Below are positions 32,706 through 42,840 of a stretch of DNA of 64,000 nt, piece by piece. Made by a program: the position numbers and the translations under genes. Source of the DNA: Multifurca ochricompacta (Eukaryota > Basidiomycota > Agaricomycetes > Russulales > Russulaceae); contig WTXG01000085.1 in the NCBI GenBank assembly GCA_022496185.1, forward strand, positions 1-64,000. Reading direction: 5' to 3'. The notes under the pieces are model-generated. The model did not search any database. It saw only the letters and a program-made list of their open reading frames with translations, and was not told the origin of the DNA. The number at the start of each line of letters is the position of its first letter. Positions within the stretch are counted from its first letter, which is position 1.

Positions 32706-35700
32706 GCTCTACCCCATTGGCCTGGGCACAAGCACTCCATGTTACCTCTGTATACACTAGTCGATTCAAATCATTGAAAATACCAGTTCATTTTGAGACT
32801 ACACAGAGGACAGCCAATCAAGACATCTTAGTGGACTCTGGAGCCACAGACAACTTCATTAGTCTGCGATTAATAAAGACCTTAGGCCTGGGGATGATGA
32901 CTCTCCCTCAGGAAAAGAATATCTGGAATATCGATGGAATGGCCAATCATGCCAGAAAGATCACACACTATACCGACCTAAATGTTCAAGTAGGAGAGAT
33001 GGTGAAGGTCATCTGTTTCTTGATCACCAACTTAGGGGATGAAGACCTCATCCTGGGATACCCATGGCTTGCCACATTCGAGCCAAAAATTAACTGGGCC
33101 AATGCCACAATGGATAAAGATTCATACCCAACCATCATTACATCGATAGGCTATGATTATGCCATCAGACATCTGACAGTGAGGGCCACAAGTACAGATG
33201 AAGAAGACCCAGGTCGCTGCTATGTTACTAAAGCATCAGAATTGGCCCAGAAGGCAATACAAGGGCAGACAGAGAAGACCTACAGTGACGTGGTGCCGAG
33301 CACTTACCATCGGCATTGGAAGGTATTCTCCAAAGAAGAGTCACAACACTTCCCACCTTCCCGACCATGGGATCACGCCATCGATCTGCTTCCTGACACA
33401 CCAGCAGCGATAGATTGCAAAATTTATCCACTGTCCCAATCAGAACAAATTGCATTGACGGAATTTCTTGAGGAACATTTGGCAAAAGGATATATTTGCC
33501 CATCCAAGTCACAGTACACCTCACCCTTCTTCTTCATCAAAAAGAAGGATGGCAAGCTGCGACCGGTCCAGGACTATTGGCGGATCAATGCTCATACTGT
33601 GAAGAACACCTACCCCCTGCTGCTCATCTCTGAGCTCATTGACACCATGAGGGATAAGTCCCTCTTCTCAAAGATGGACATGCGATGGGGTTACAATAAT
33701 GTCAGGATCAAAGAAGGCGATCAATGCAAAGTGGCATTTAAGACCAATCAAGGGTTGTTTGAGCCAAACGTCATGTTCTTTGGTCTCACAAATTTGCTGG
33801 CAACATTCCAGTCCATGATGAACCACATCTTCCACGATCTCATTCTCACTGGTGAAGTGGTGGTCTATATGGACGACATCCTAGTAGCCACTCCAGACAA
33901 CTTAAACCACCATTGAGAGCGCGTACATCAGGTGTTGGATATCTTGCATGAACATGATCTGTACCTCAAGCCAGCCAAATGCTCCTTTGAACAATGGAGT
34001 GTTGAGTATCTAGGAGTCATCTTAGAAGGAGGGCAAGTGCGCATGGATCCCGTTAAAGTACAAGGGATCCAGGAATGGCCAGTACCAACCTGTGTCAAGG
34101 ACATCCAATCATTTATTGGGTTTTGTAACTTCTACTGACGCTTTGTCAAAGGATTCTCAGGAATTGCAAGACCATTGAACAATCTATTAAAGAAGGATGT
34201 GCCGTGGCATTGGAGTACAACGCAGCAGCAGGCATTCGAACAGATCAGGAACCTCATTGGCTCGGAACCAGTACTCATCCAGCCAGATCTAAGCCATCCC
34301 TTTGAGTTAGAGGTGGACGCCTCCCACTTCGCAAATGGGGCAGTACTGTACCAGAGAGACGCCGCACAAATACTTCACCCAGTGGCATATTACTCCAAAA
34401 CCTTCTCACCAGCAGAGCGGAACTATGACATCTGGGACAGGGAACTTTTGGCCATAGTCAAGGCATTATGACATTGGTGACCTTACCTGGCAGGCACTCC
34501 TCATAAAACCATTATTCACACCAATCATTCCAACCTATTGTATTGGAAGGAACCCCATAAGATCAGTCGGCATGTGGCACGAGAAGTCTTGGAGCTAGAA
34601 GAGTACAACTTCACCTTGAAACATATTGCTGGGAGCCAGAATGTGAGAGCAGATGTGCTGTCACGCAGGCCAGACATGCATATGGGAGAGGATGACAATA
34701 ATGACATAACTGTTCTCCCAGAAGAAGTGTTTGCAAAAACTGCCATAGTCAGCCTCCATGATATGGACCTATGGGCACAAGTCTCACAAAACATGAACCA
34801 AGAACTGTGTCATTCATGGGCCAATGCACATAATCTAAAAGAGGTTAACGGCCTCTGGTGGAAAGACAGAGACCGACTTTTTGTCACCGGTGACAACAAC
34901 ATTAAGAGGGGGGTGATCCATTTTCACCATGACCTCCCCTCTGCTGGCCACCCCGGCATCACCAATACCTATGCCCTTGCCAAGAGAGACTATTGGTGGC
35001 CCAATATGAAACAGGATGTCGCACACTACATACAGGGGTGCGCAGCATGTCAAGCAAACAAAGTCAATATGCACCCAAGAGTCCCACTGATATATCCCAT
35101 TACTCCTATATCATCAACCCCTCTCCAGACCATCGCCATGGACTTTATCGTCAAACTACCTGAATCACAAGGCTTTGACACCATTCTCATGATAACCAAT
35201 CATGACTGTTCCAAAGCAGCCCTGTTCATACCTTGCAATGAAACTATCACGGCTGAAGGAGTGGCAAAACTATACCTGGATCATGTATATTGTCACTATG
35301 GACTCCCCAAAAAGATCATATCTGACAGAGATACCCAGTTCATGTCGACATTTGCCAGAGCCCTGTGCAAAACCCTAGACATCGCACAGAACATCTCCAC
35401 AGCCTATCACCCACAAACAGATGGACAATCCAAGCAAACAAACCAATGGTTGGAACAGTACCTTCGGTTTTGGTGTAATGAGCAACAAGATGACTGGGCA
35501 AAATGGCTACCAACCACGGAGTTTGCACACAACTCGTGGCCTAATGGAATGACCAAAACCACCCCTTTTTCCCTTATCATGGGCTGGACCCCACACACCA
35601 CGTGGACAGATAAGCCCACTAACGTCCCATCAGTAACCCAGTGAATACACCAATGGAAAGACCTGCAACAATCGGCCAATGAGAACCTGGCAAAGGCACA

Positions 35701-36181
35701 ACAAGCTCTTGCTGCACGGCCCAACACATTCACACCTTATCAGCCCAAAGACTGGGTCTGGCTCAAAGGAAGAAACATTCACACGTCACATCCCTTGGCC
35801 AAACTAGTACCCCGACGTCATGGACCCTTCCAGATCAAAAGGAAGCTGTCAGACGTGTCTTATGAATTGCAACTGCTGCTGAAATGGAAGATCCACCCAG
35901 TCTTCCATGCCACACTTCTGACTCCATTTAGGGAGACTTCCATTCATGGGGAGAACTTCCCAAGACCCCCACCTGACCTTATCAATGGAGAAGTGGAATG
36001 GGAAGTGGAGGGAATTCTAGACTCAAAGCGAAAAGGCCGAGGGTGTAAACTCCACTACCTAGTTAAGTGGAAGGGATTCCCAGACTCTGACAGTTCATGG
36101 GAACCAACCAGGAATATCTTTGCCCTGGTCCTTATCTCAGAGTTCCATGCCCGACACCCAGAAGCGCCCAAGGACAGTTAA
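32699..36181 (+). pseudogene. Gypsy-3 pol: protease, RT, RNase H, integrase, chromodomain
   Basis: Protease VDSGATDNFIS (about 32830) and LGYPWL. RT with [32 protein letters not shown] and YMDDILVAT (about 33870-33896). RNase H LEVDASHFANGAV and WDRELLAIVKAL. Integrase HHDLPSAGHPG..C..C (34924-35060), AMDFIVKLP (first D), ISDRDTQF (second D, about 35322), and a PQTDGQ..WLEQ block at the third position. Chromodomain EWEVEGILDSKRKGRG..LHYLVKWKGFPDSDSSWEP at 35995-36105. Stop TAA 36179-36181. Breaks are TGA at 33914, 34136, 34469, 34478 and 35641, each in a CGA-type context. Confidence 0.93.
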
Positions 36182-36258
36182 AAGGGGAATGGCTTCAGAC
36201 CCTATTGAACCCCCAGTACATGCTTCCCCAGCAATGTATTAACACCATCTTATCAATC

Positions 36259-37458
36259 ATGTCTTTCATCGCTGCCAATGCTGCCGTCGATGCTTTCACT
36301 TCCCCCACTGTTGCTGTCAAGAACTTCCCTGCTGCCCATCCCTTGACTCGTCCCTCTTCACCCATTGACTATGAAGCTGCAGAAGCGCACATAAAGAACC
36401 AGTCCCCTAACCCAAACAACAACTTTGAACATTGCGAAGAGCCCCATCCAAATGACCTCTTGGGCATGGAGATGGATGATGACGTCCCTGAGTTCCCTTT
36501 CTTCCTTAACAATCCCAACTCATCGACCTACTTTCCTCTTGAAATCACCATGGCCGATGGGACTGTCGCCATTGCCAAATATATCTTCTACACCAATGGA
36601 GGGATGGATGTCGCCGGGTGTATGAAGAAGAATGGTCCTGTTTATGGGGCCCCAGTCTATTTGGAGGAAAGGTATACAGGTCGCCTCCACCATACAATGA
36701 GCAATGAACAACTGGGACACTTGGCTGCAGAGGATTCCTGAGCCTTTGCAATCGATGAGGTTTTGAATGACATGTGCCTTCCGCACCTCAAGGCAGAAGT
36801 CATGAGGCTGCGGAAGAACCTGACGTTGCGCACCATGCTTAATACACAATATTGAGAGCATGCGAAGCACATGACAAGACTGATCAGCGGGATGTTCCAG
36901 GTGGAACAGGAATTGGTTGAGATTCAGAAGAGATTAGAGCGAGGGGATGCATACCAAACTATTGCTGAGAGGTACGCTGATACTTATTCATGCCCTCTCC
37001 TGCCACGATCACTGGGAGCCGCACCAATGCTGCTGCCCAATCGCTTTGAGATGCCACAAATGCATGAGAACCCTCATGGTGAAATGTGCTGGCGGTGTGA
37101 TAGCAAGTATCACATCAGTTGGAACTGCCCCCTCAACCGCAAGTGGTGTCACCACTGCCACAGCAACCTACACTGGAGTAGGTTCTGCATCTTCTGACAC
37201 GTGGGTGTGGCCCCAACAATCATCAACCCATCGGGCTGGTGTGGCAAGTGTTTACGCCATAACTCCGGACATTGTGAGCTCGACTGCCCGATTCACAACC
37301 TGTGCTACCAGTGTGGACAGCGCAGTCCATATGGGTTCCTGCATACCCACAGATGCCCGCAGGATTCAGACAAGGAGAATGACACCCTCAATGATCGTAA
37401 TGTAGCTGATGATTACCTGGAGTTGGTACAAGATGATGATGGTATGAGTCGTTTCTAG
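36259..37458 (+). pseudogene. Gypsy-3 third reading frame with four Cys/His clusters
   Basis: Here it is a separate frame from pol (pol in frame 2, this in frame 1), starting at MSFIAANAAVDAF, about 77 bp after the pol stop. About 400 codons. Order: SPIDYEAA, acidic segment, FPFFLNNPNSSTYF, core AKYIFYTNGGMDVAGC, helical and probably coiled region (VEQELVEIQKRLERGDAYQT), then C-WR-C-DSKY-H-ISWN-C (37087-37128), C-HH-C-HSNL-H-WSRF-C (37147-37188), C-GK-C-LRHNSG-H-CELD-C (37240-37287) and C-YQ-C-GQRSPYGFL-H (37303-37350). The end DDYLELVQDDDGMSRF matches Gypsy-1 and Gypsy-7. TGA breaks at 36739, 36853 and 37195. It lies after pol where some chromoviruses have nothing. Role unknown. Confidence 0.85.
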
Positions 37459-37489
37459 CCGGGTCTGCTAGAACCAGAAGAGGGGGTGA

Positions 37490-38081
37490 TGTTACAATCC
37501 CCGCCAAGTGACCCTCTTTTCTTCACTCTTCCCAACACCGACCCTACCTTACCACCCACATTACATTTCCTGATCACGTCTCCATCCTGGGATCCATCAC
37601 ATGCCCTTCTTCCATCCCCGTGACCCACTTTGCACTTGTTGACTCAATGTTTACCTATGTTTACTTCTTATTGTCCTATCTCCTTATCTTCTTATCTTAT
37701 GACCAGACACTTACTTAGTTCCCTATCAGAAGCCAGGCTTTACGCCATCTGCTTTCGTATATTTGGGCCCACCTGACCCCGTATCTCTTATCTCCTAGAC
37801 GCCCACTCGATTATGTATATAAGTCCACTGTAACTACACTGTAGACCTCAGACTCAACTTATTGAATACATCAGTGCTTGTCTTCTGGACACCCCCTTTG
37901 CCTCTCTGACTTGTCTGTCTCAGTGTTTCAGACACTTTCTGCTCAACATCGTCTTAGGGAACAGCCCCTTTGACTTTGACTCATCCCCTTTTACTCCAAG
38001 AGACCTTATTGGTTTCTTATCTAGTCATGAACGATACACTGTCACACAAGTCGTGTGGAATGTCCTGCACTGGATGTAACA
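37490..38081 (+). repeat. Gypsy-3 3' LTR (family 2)
   Basis: 592 bp, preceded by the purine tract AGAAGAGGGGGTGA (37476-37489). I aligned it by eye to the 5' LTR: 35 differences, no indel, all transitions at ancestral CG sites. Confidence 0.94.
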
Positions 38082-38147
38082 ACCCGGCAAAACCCGTGGC
38101 GCTTACCCGCACAGGTATGAAAACCCTTGACAATCACTACTTGCCGC

Positions 38148-38794
38148 TAGCAGAATTTGTCCACAATTCATGGATACATGACAAATCTAAACTGTCACCA
38201 CATGAACTAATACATGGCATTTCATTTGATTGGAATGGTCAACTGTCAGAATCAAGCATCCCCCAGGTTGACATCCATCTCCATGACCTACAGAATGCAT
38301 GATCTTGCACAGAACTTGCTTTCCAAGCCCCCACACCCCCACCAATGTGCCCACTGCTTGACATGGGCATGCAAGTTTGGCTTGAATGGAGAAATTTGAA
38401 GACACATTTCCCATCTGCTAAGCTAGCCCCTCGCTGCTATGGTCCCTTCTGAATCCTGGACTGTATCTCCCCTGTGGCTTATCACTTGTCCCTGCCTTCC
38501 CACATGAATATCCATGATGTGTTTCATATTGATATTTTATCTCCCTATCTGGAAACTGGTGCACATGGCCCCAATTACCTCAGACCCCCACCTGATATTG
38601 TTAATCAGGAAGAGGAGTATGAAGTGGCAGCCATTCTGAATCACCAGCTCTCTGGGAAATCTAAGAAGCTCCAATTCCTTGTCAGTTGGGTCAGCTATCC
38701 TGCCAGTGAGAACTCTTGGGTTGATAGTTCTGACTGCCATGCCCCTGTTCTTGTCAAACAGTACTATGATGCCCTTTCTAGGCATCAGGGTTGA
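38148..38794 (+). pseudogene. Gypsy-A integrase C-terminus and chromodomain
   Basis: LAEFVHNSWIHDKSKLSPHE is the end of the integrase core. The linker to the C-terminal domain (..VWLEWRNLKT.. in part) is broken. HIDILSPYLETGAHGPNY leads to a chromodomain, EEEYEVAAILNHQLSGKSKK..FLVSWVSYPASENSWV at 38610-38730, ending at TGA 38792-38794. The W-x-x-Y/F-P-x-x-x-N/D-S-W pattern of chromodomains is present, and the open frame covers residues 1-106 of this end. Confidence 0.87.
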
Positions 38795-39232
38795 CACCTC
38801 CCTTAAGTGGGGGGTGATCATGCTGTTTTCCCACTTTTGCCCCTCCATTTCTTTCCTTGCTTCCACATATACACCCTTCCCTCACCCTGGCTTGCACCAA
38901 AAGACTTACTCATCTCTTTTCTCCATGCAAGGGCATCAAACCAGGCCCAAGAATGGCTACAAGTCATTGTCCCACCACCACTCAAGGTCCACTCACTGCT
39001 CTAGACCCCACCATCTGAGAGCAACTGGCTGCTGTGGCAGCTGATGCTGCAAACCTGGGTGCCCTAAAATTCCCTCAGGATGCACCTACACTCCCCACCA
39101 CACCTGCCTCCTCAACCCCACCTTCACACTTCTCATTCACTATGGATGACAGCCAGGTTCAAACACTGACCAATGCTATTCATCTAACTGCCACTGCAGG
39201 AGACCATTTAGACCCAGAAGTCCATGCTTGGG
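38795..39232 (+). pseudogene. Gypsy-A third frame, first part
   Basis: After the pol stop there is about 230 bp without clear coding. Then an open frame (39034-39232: MAADAANLGALKFPQDA.., TP/S-rich, MDDSQVQTLTNAIHLTATAGDHLDPEVHAW) runs into Copia-2. It continues on the other side of Copia-2 at 46720. The position corresponds to the third frame of Gypsy-3 and Gypsy-7. Confidence 0.65.
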
Positions 39233-39740
39233 TGTCAAACAATTATGCTGCTGGTTATACTGACTGTGGTTAGTAGCATGTTAGGCTAAAAGACAAGTTA
39301 AACTTCAGAGGAAGAAGAACTCTATAATACTACACTACTGACCTAAAAGACAAGTTAACTACACAGAGAACGTTAGTCAAAGGAAAAGTAGAAAGTAAAG
39401 TAAAGACGACTTACACTTCAGAGGAAGAAGAACTCTGAAGTGTAGAGGACAAAACAGACACCCTTATATACCCATAGGGGCCAAGGGAAATGGTCTGTGT
39501 GCACTGGGAATAAGTCCACAAGTGCCAGACAATAAACAGAGAGGGATAAAGGCCATTGGCCAAGGAGATATCACATGCTTACTGCGCATTACTAAGTCCA
39601 TCACTAATCAGCTGAGTAAGGTGAGAAAGAAATGTAATAAAGATAACATAAAAAGTCTGATACTCCGGAATCTAATCTAATCTACAGCTGAAGTGAACTT
39701 TAGATGCCTGAAGCATCTCCAGACACATCTTGTGTCAACA
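39233..39740 (-). repeat. Copia-2 3' LTR
   Basis: 508 bp. On the minus strand it begins TGTTGACACAAGATG and ends AATTGTTTGACA. The hairpin ACTTCAGAG..CTCTGAAGT is at 39415-39441. TATATAAGG (minus) near 39471. Confidence 0.92.
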
Positions 39741-41935
39741 TCCCTCCATGGTGAAGGCATCAATCATAGATGGAATGAATTGAATGAGCACACTGCTGTT
39801 CACAATTGAACGAACATGTCACCAGCCAGAGATCCAACTTCTCTAACTCTCAAGCAAGCGCAGTTTGTGAGTTTTGCATACGAGTTGTAGATTCACTTAT
39901 GCAAGCTGAAATGCCTGACATATTTGAATGCCTACTTCTGGCATGCTCACACCACTTGCGTCACTCTCGAGGTCGAGAATATACTCATGTTGCATGGTGG
40001 GAGAGTGAAACTGGTGTACAAAGTCTCCAGATTCCAGCTCCTTCATTCCAGCACTAGTCCAAATCCAGTTACCATGAGATCAAAAGATGATCTAGGCAGA
40101 GACTTTGTAAGGCCATCTGCTAGCATCTCTCCAGTGGGAGTTCATACCAAGTCAATCTGGTGCGATTCTACATACTCCCTAATGGCATGGTACTTTATTG
40201 GTATGTGCTTTGATCGCCTTCCTGTGACAGGGTTTAATGCAAGGTCTACTGCACCCTTATTGTCACAATGCAGTTGTATGGGTGAACTAACTTCATATCC
40301 CAGTTCCTGCATAAAAGTCCTATACCATGCTGCCTGATTTGATGCCTCAGCAAGGCTCATATACTCGGCTTCAGTGGTGGACTGTGCTACAGTCTTCTGC
40401 TTCCTGGAACACCAGCTAATGGCTCCATTAGCAAGGAAAAAGACGTAGCCAGAGGTGGAGTGGCGGTCCTCTTGATCTCCCCATGAGGAATCCGCAAAGC
40501 CATGAAGGCCTACTTCACCATTCCCTCCAGAATAGTGCAACTTGTAGTCTTTTGTAGCATTTAGATAGGCTAAGACATACTTTGCTAGTCACATGTGCTG
40601 CTGGGAAGGGTTGGAAGCAAATTGGCTAAGGCGTGCAACAGCAAAACTAATGTCAGGTCTGCTTCCAATCTGCACCCAAAGCAGAGACCCCATTAACTGC
40701 TGAAACCTCTTGATATCAGAGGTAGATGCCTGGTCTTCAAACTTGACCAAATGAACATCCACGCCAGAGGGTAGAGGAGTATATACTGGGTTGGAATCCC
40801 CCATTCCAAACCTCTCAACTATGGAGGATACATAGGCTGTCTGGTCAATATCCAGTGTCTTGTTAGGACGGTCCCTGGTGATGTTAACTCCAAGGTAGGA
40901 CTGGATTTCACCAAGATCAGTCATCTCATATCAGCTAGATAGAGAGTCCTTCAGCCATTGAATCTTCTTAGTAGAGCGCCCAAGTATAGTGATGTCATCA
41001 ACATATAGAATGATGAAAAGTGAACCATCCCCCTCTTGGTGATGATACACATATACTCCTGCATCAGAGTACGTCCGAGTGAAGCTCAGTTCATTGAGAA
41101 CTGCATGGAATTGCAAGTTCCATGCTCAGGAAGCTTGTTTGAGGCCATACAGAGCCTTCTGTAACCTACAAACTTTGGACTCTTGTCCAGCAACAACGAA
41201 ACCAATAGGTTGCTCCATGTAAATCTCCTCATCCAGATTGCCATGTAGGAATGCCGATTTGACATCCATCTGGTGGATTTCCCAATCCTCAAGCGCAGCC
41301 AACGCTAATAACAGTCTAAGAGACTCAAATCTGGCAACTGGGGAGAAAGTTTCATTGAAGTCCACCCCCTCTATTTGGGTGAACCCTTTTGCTACAAGCC
41401 TAGCACGAAAGCGTCCATCTGCTTTCAATTTAAAAACCCACTTTGACTTTACAGCCTTTCAACCTTCAGGAAGGTCTTCAAGGCGCCACACTTTAAGTTT
41501 TTCTAAGGCATCAATTTCATATTGACATGCCTCAAGCCAGTTACTGGCATTATCAGACTCCATTGCTTCTTTAAAAGTAAGAGGATCCCTATAAGGAGAT
41601 CCTGCAGCATTGAGTAGATCCATCTGACCAAGTCTGGAAGAACCCTGCACAAACTCTGCATTATCCTCGTTGTAGAAGCGAGGATTCAGACGATGATTCC
41701 GATTGGGACGTGCAGTATCCAAGTCTAAATCTTCTTGGATTGCCCTATCTCATCGTTCAGAGCGTGGACTTGTCCTCTGAAAATTAGGTTGAGGAAGTCT
41801 GCCTGCAATCCTTTCTGATTTTCTGATTGCTTGGGTTCTTTCGGGAGGGGAGGATGGTTCCATGACTTGTGATGGAGGGGTCTGATATATAGTCTGAGGG
41901 TGTGTGGTGTCTACATTGCGTGTGGGTGTGGTAGG
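39741..41935 (-). pseudogene. Copia-2 reverse transcriptase and RNase H
   Basis: Open segments at 41722-41459, 41428-41126, 41116-40931, 40924-40589 and 40540-40142 join into one copia RT-RNase H on the minus strand: [51 protein letters not shown] (about 41000), LGEIQSYLGVNITRD, GFADSSWGDQEDRHSTSGY, STTEAEYMSLAEASNQ and HCDNKGAVDLALNP. The stops between them (for example SRAW to S.AW at 41120, HMRLAK to HM.LAK at 40588) are TGA in CGA-type positions when compared with Copia-3. Bases 39741-40000 are the 3' UTR with the purine tract TCCCTCCAT (plus strand) at 39741. The frame also covers the linker at 42019-41750. Confidence 0.9.
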
Positions 41936-42840
41936 TGTAACGGGTGAAGCTCCGTGTACACTTAGAGACAGAAGGGCAAAGAGAAGTGACCTAAGTCGTT
42001 GGGCGTACCGCGGAGGCAAACGTCACGCGTCAAGTAATGACCAGGAACTGTGTCACCCACTGTGGTTTTGCAACCACGATGACGGCGTTCTGAAACTGGA
42101 AGAAACTGCAGCCCCAAGAGGACAAGATCCAAAGGATCGAGTCACACAGGGAGGCAGTGTACCATTAGCACTATGTATCGAACTCGTGTAGACAGTTACT
42201 CACCTGCAGCCCCAAGAGGACAAGATGGGGGGCTACAGGCTGTTACAGAGGGTCTTATATACATTTCTCAGTGTAACGAGGTAAGCAGTACGTGTAAGCA
42301 AGAATCAGCAAGTATCAGTCAGCTGTATTGCTGACTGAGCCTTATCTTTGTGATTCGTAAGCTGCTTTACTCTGCTGACTGATCATGCTCCACAATGTGA
42401 TGTCATAATGACATCATTGTGGAGTAGATAACTGATATGTAGTCTAGCCCGTAGGTCTGGAACACGTCTATCTACTGATACATGTGATTCTGTGCTAAAA
42501 TTGGCCATGGCCCAACCTGGGCCCTTATCTAGAGCTCCACTTACCTAGAACCTTCTAGGCTGGACTCCTCTTATCTTGATAACAGCTCCACTTGGTCTAG
42601 AACCGTCTAGACTGTGGGGCCTTGCCTATTGTGGTAAACACAATAGAGAATCGACTTGTTATTGTTGAGTGGCTCTTGTGCTGACTAAGCAGCATGTGAC
42701 TATTACATGTGACTCGGTCACATGATCCATGTCACGACTACATTCCCATGATCACGTGTTGAGACTGCTGGGTAATCTTCCCACAGTCATGTGATCCAAA
42801 AGGGAGAAAAATAAAGGAAAAATAAAGTAGAGCCATGACA
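41936..42840 (-). mobile_element. Solo LTR, 905 bp, minus strand, TSD GTAGG
   Basis: Plus-strand ends TGTAACGGGTGAAG..AGCCATGACA, flanked by GTAGG (41931-41935, 42841-42845). On the minus strand TATATAAGACC (about 42254) supports that orientation. It contains a 23-bp word twice (42106-42128 and 42204-42226) also seen at 13353. It sits in the integrase-RT linker of Copia-2. Its family does not occur complete here. Confidence 0.9.

Larger units (their letters stand above)
30574..38081 (+). mobile_element. Gypsy-3, full-length Ty3/gypsy chromovirus with two 592-bp LTRs
   Basis: It is 7508 bp, with LTRs 30574-31165 and 37490-38081. TSD ACCTG on the left versus ACCCG on the right; the difference is one C/T at a CG. 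The internal region holds gag, pol in the -1 frame and a third frame, with no insertion inside. The internal stops I examined are TGA at CGA-type positions, so apart from these the reading frames are complete. This is the best-preserved gypsy element of the window and a good reference for the others. Confidence 0.95.
29200..38139 (+). mobile_element. hAT-X copy E, TSD CTTGCCGC, containing Gypsy-3
   Basis: It begins TAGTGATTGGCAGGGG at 29200 and ends GACAATCACTA at 38139, with CTTGCCGC on both sides (29192-29199 and 38140-38147). Gypsy-3 (30574-38081) entered its right subterminal TACCCG repeat. Without it the copy is about 1.43 kb. Three internal units, as in copy D. The left half is moderately CG-depleted. 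Confidence 0.95.
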
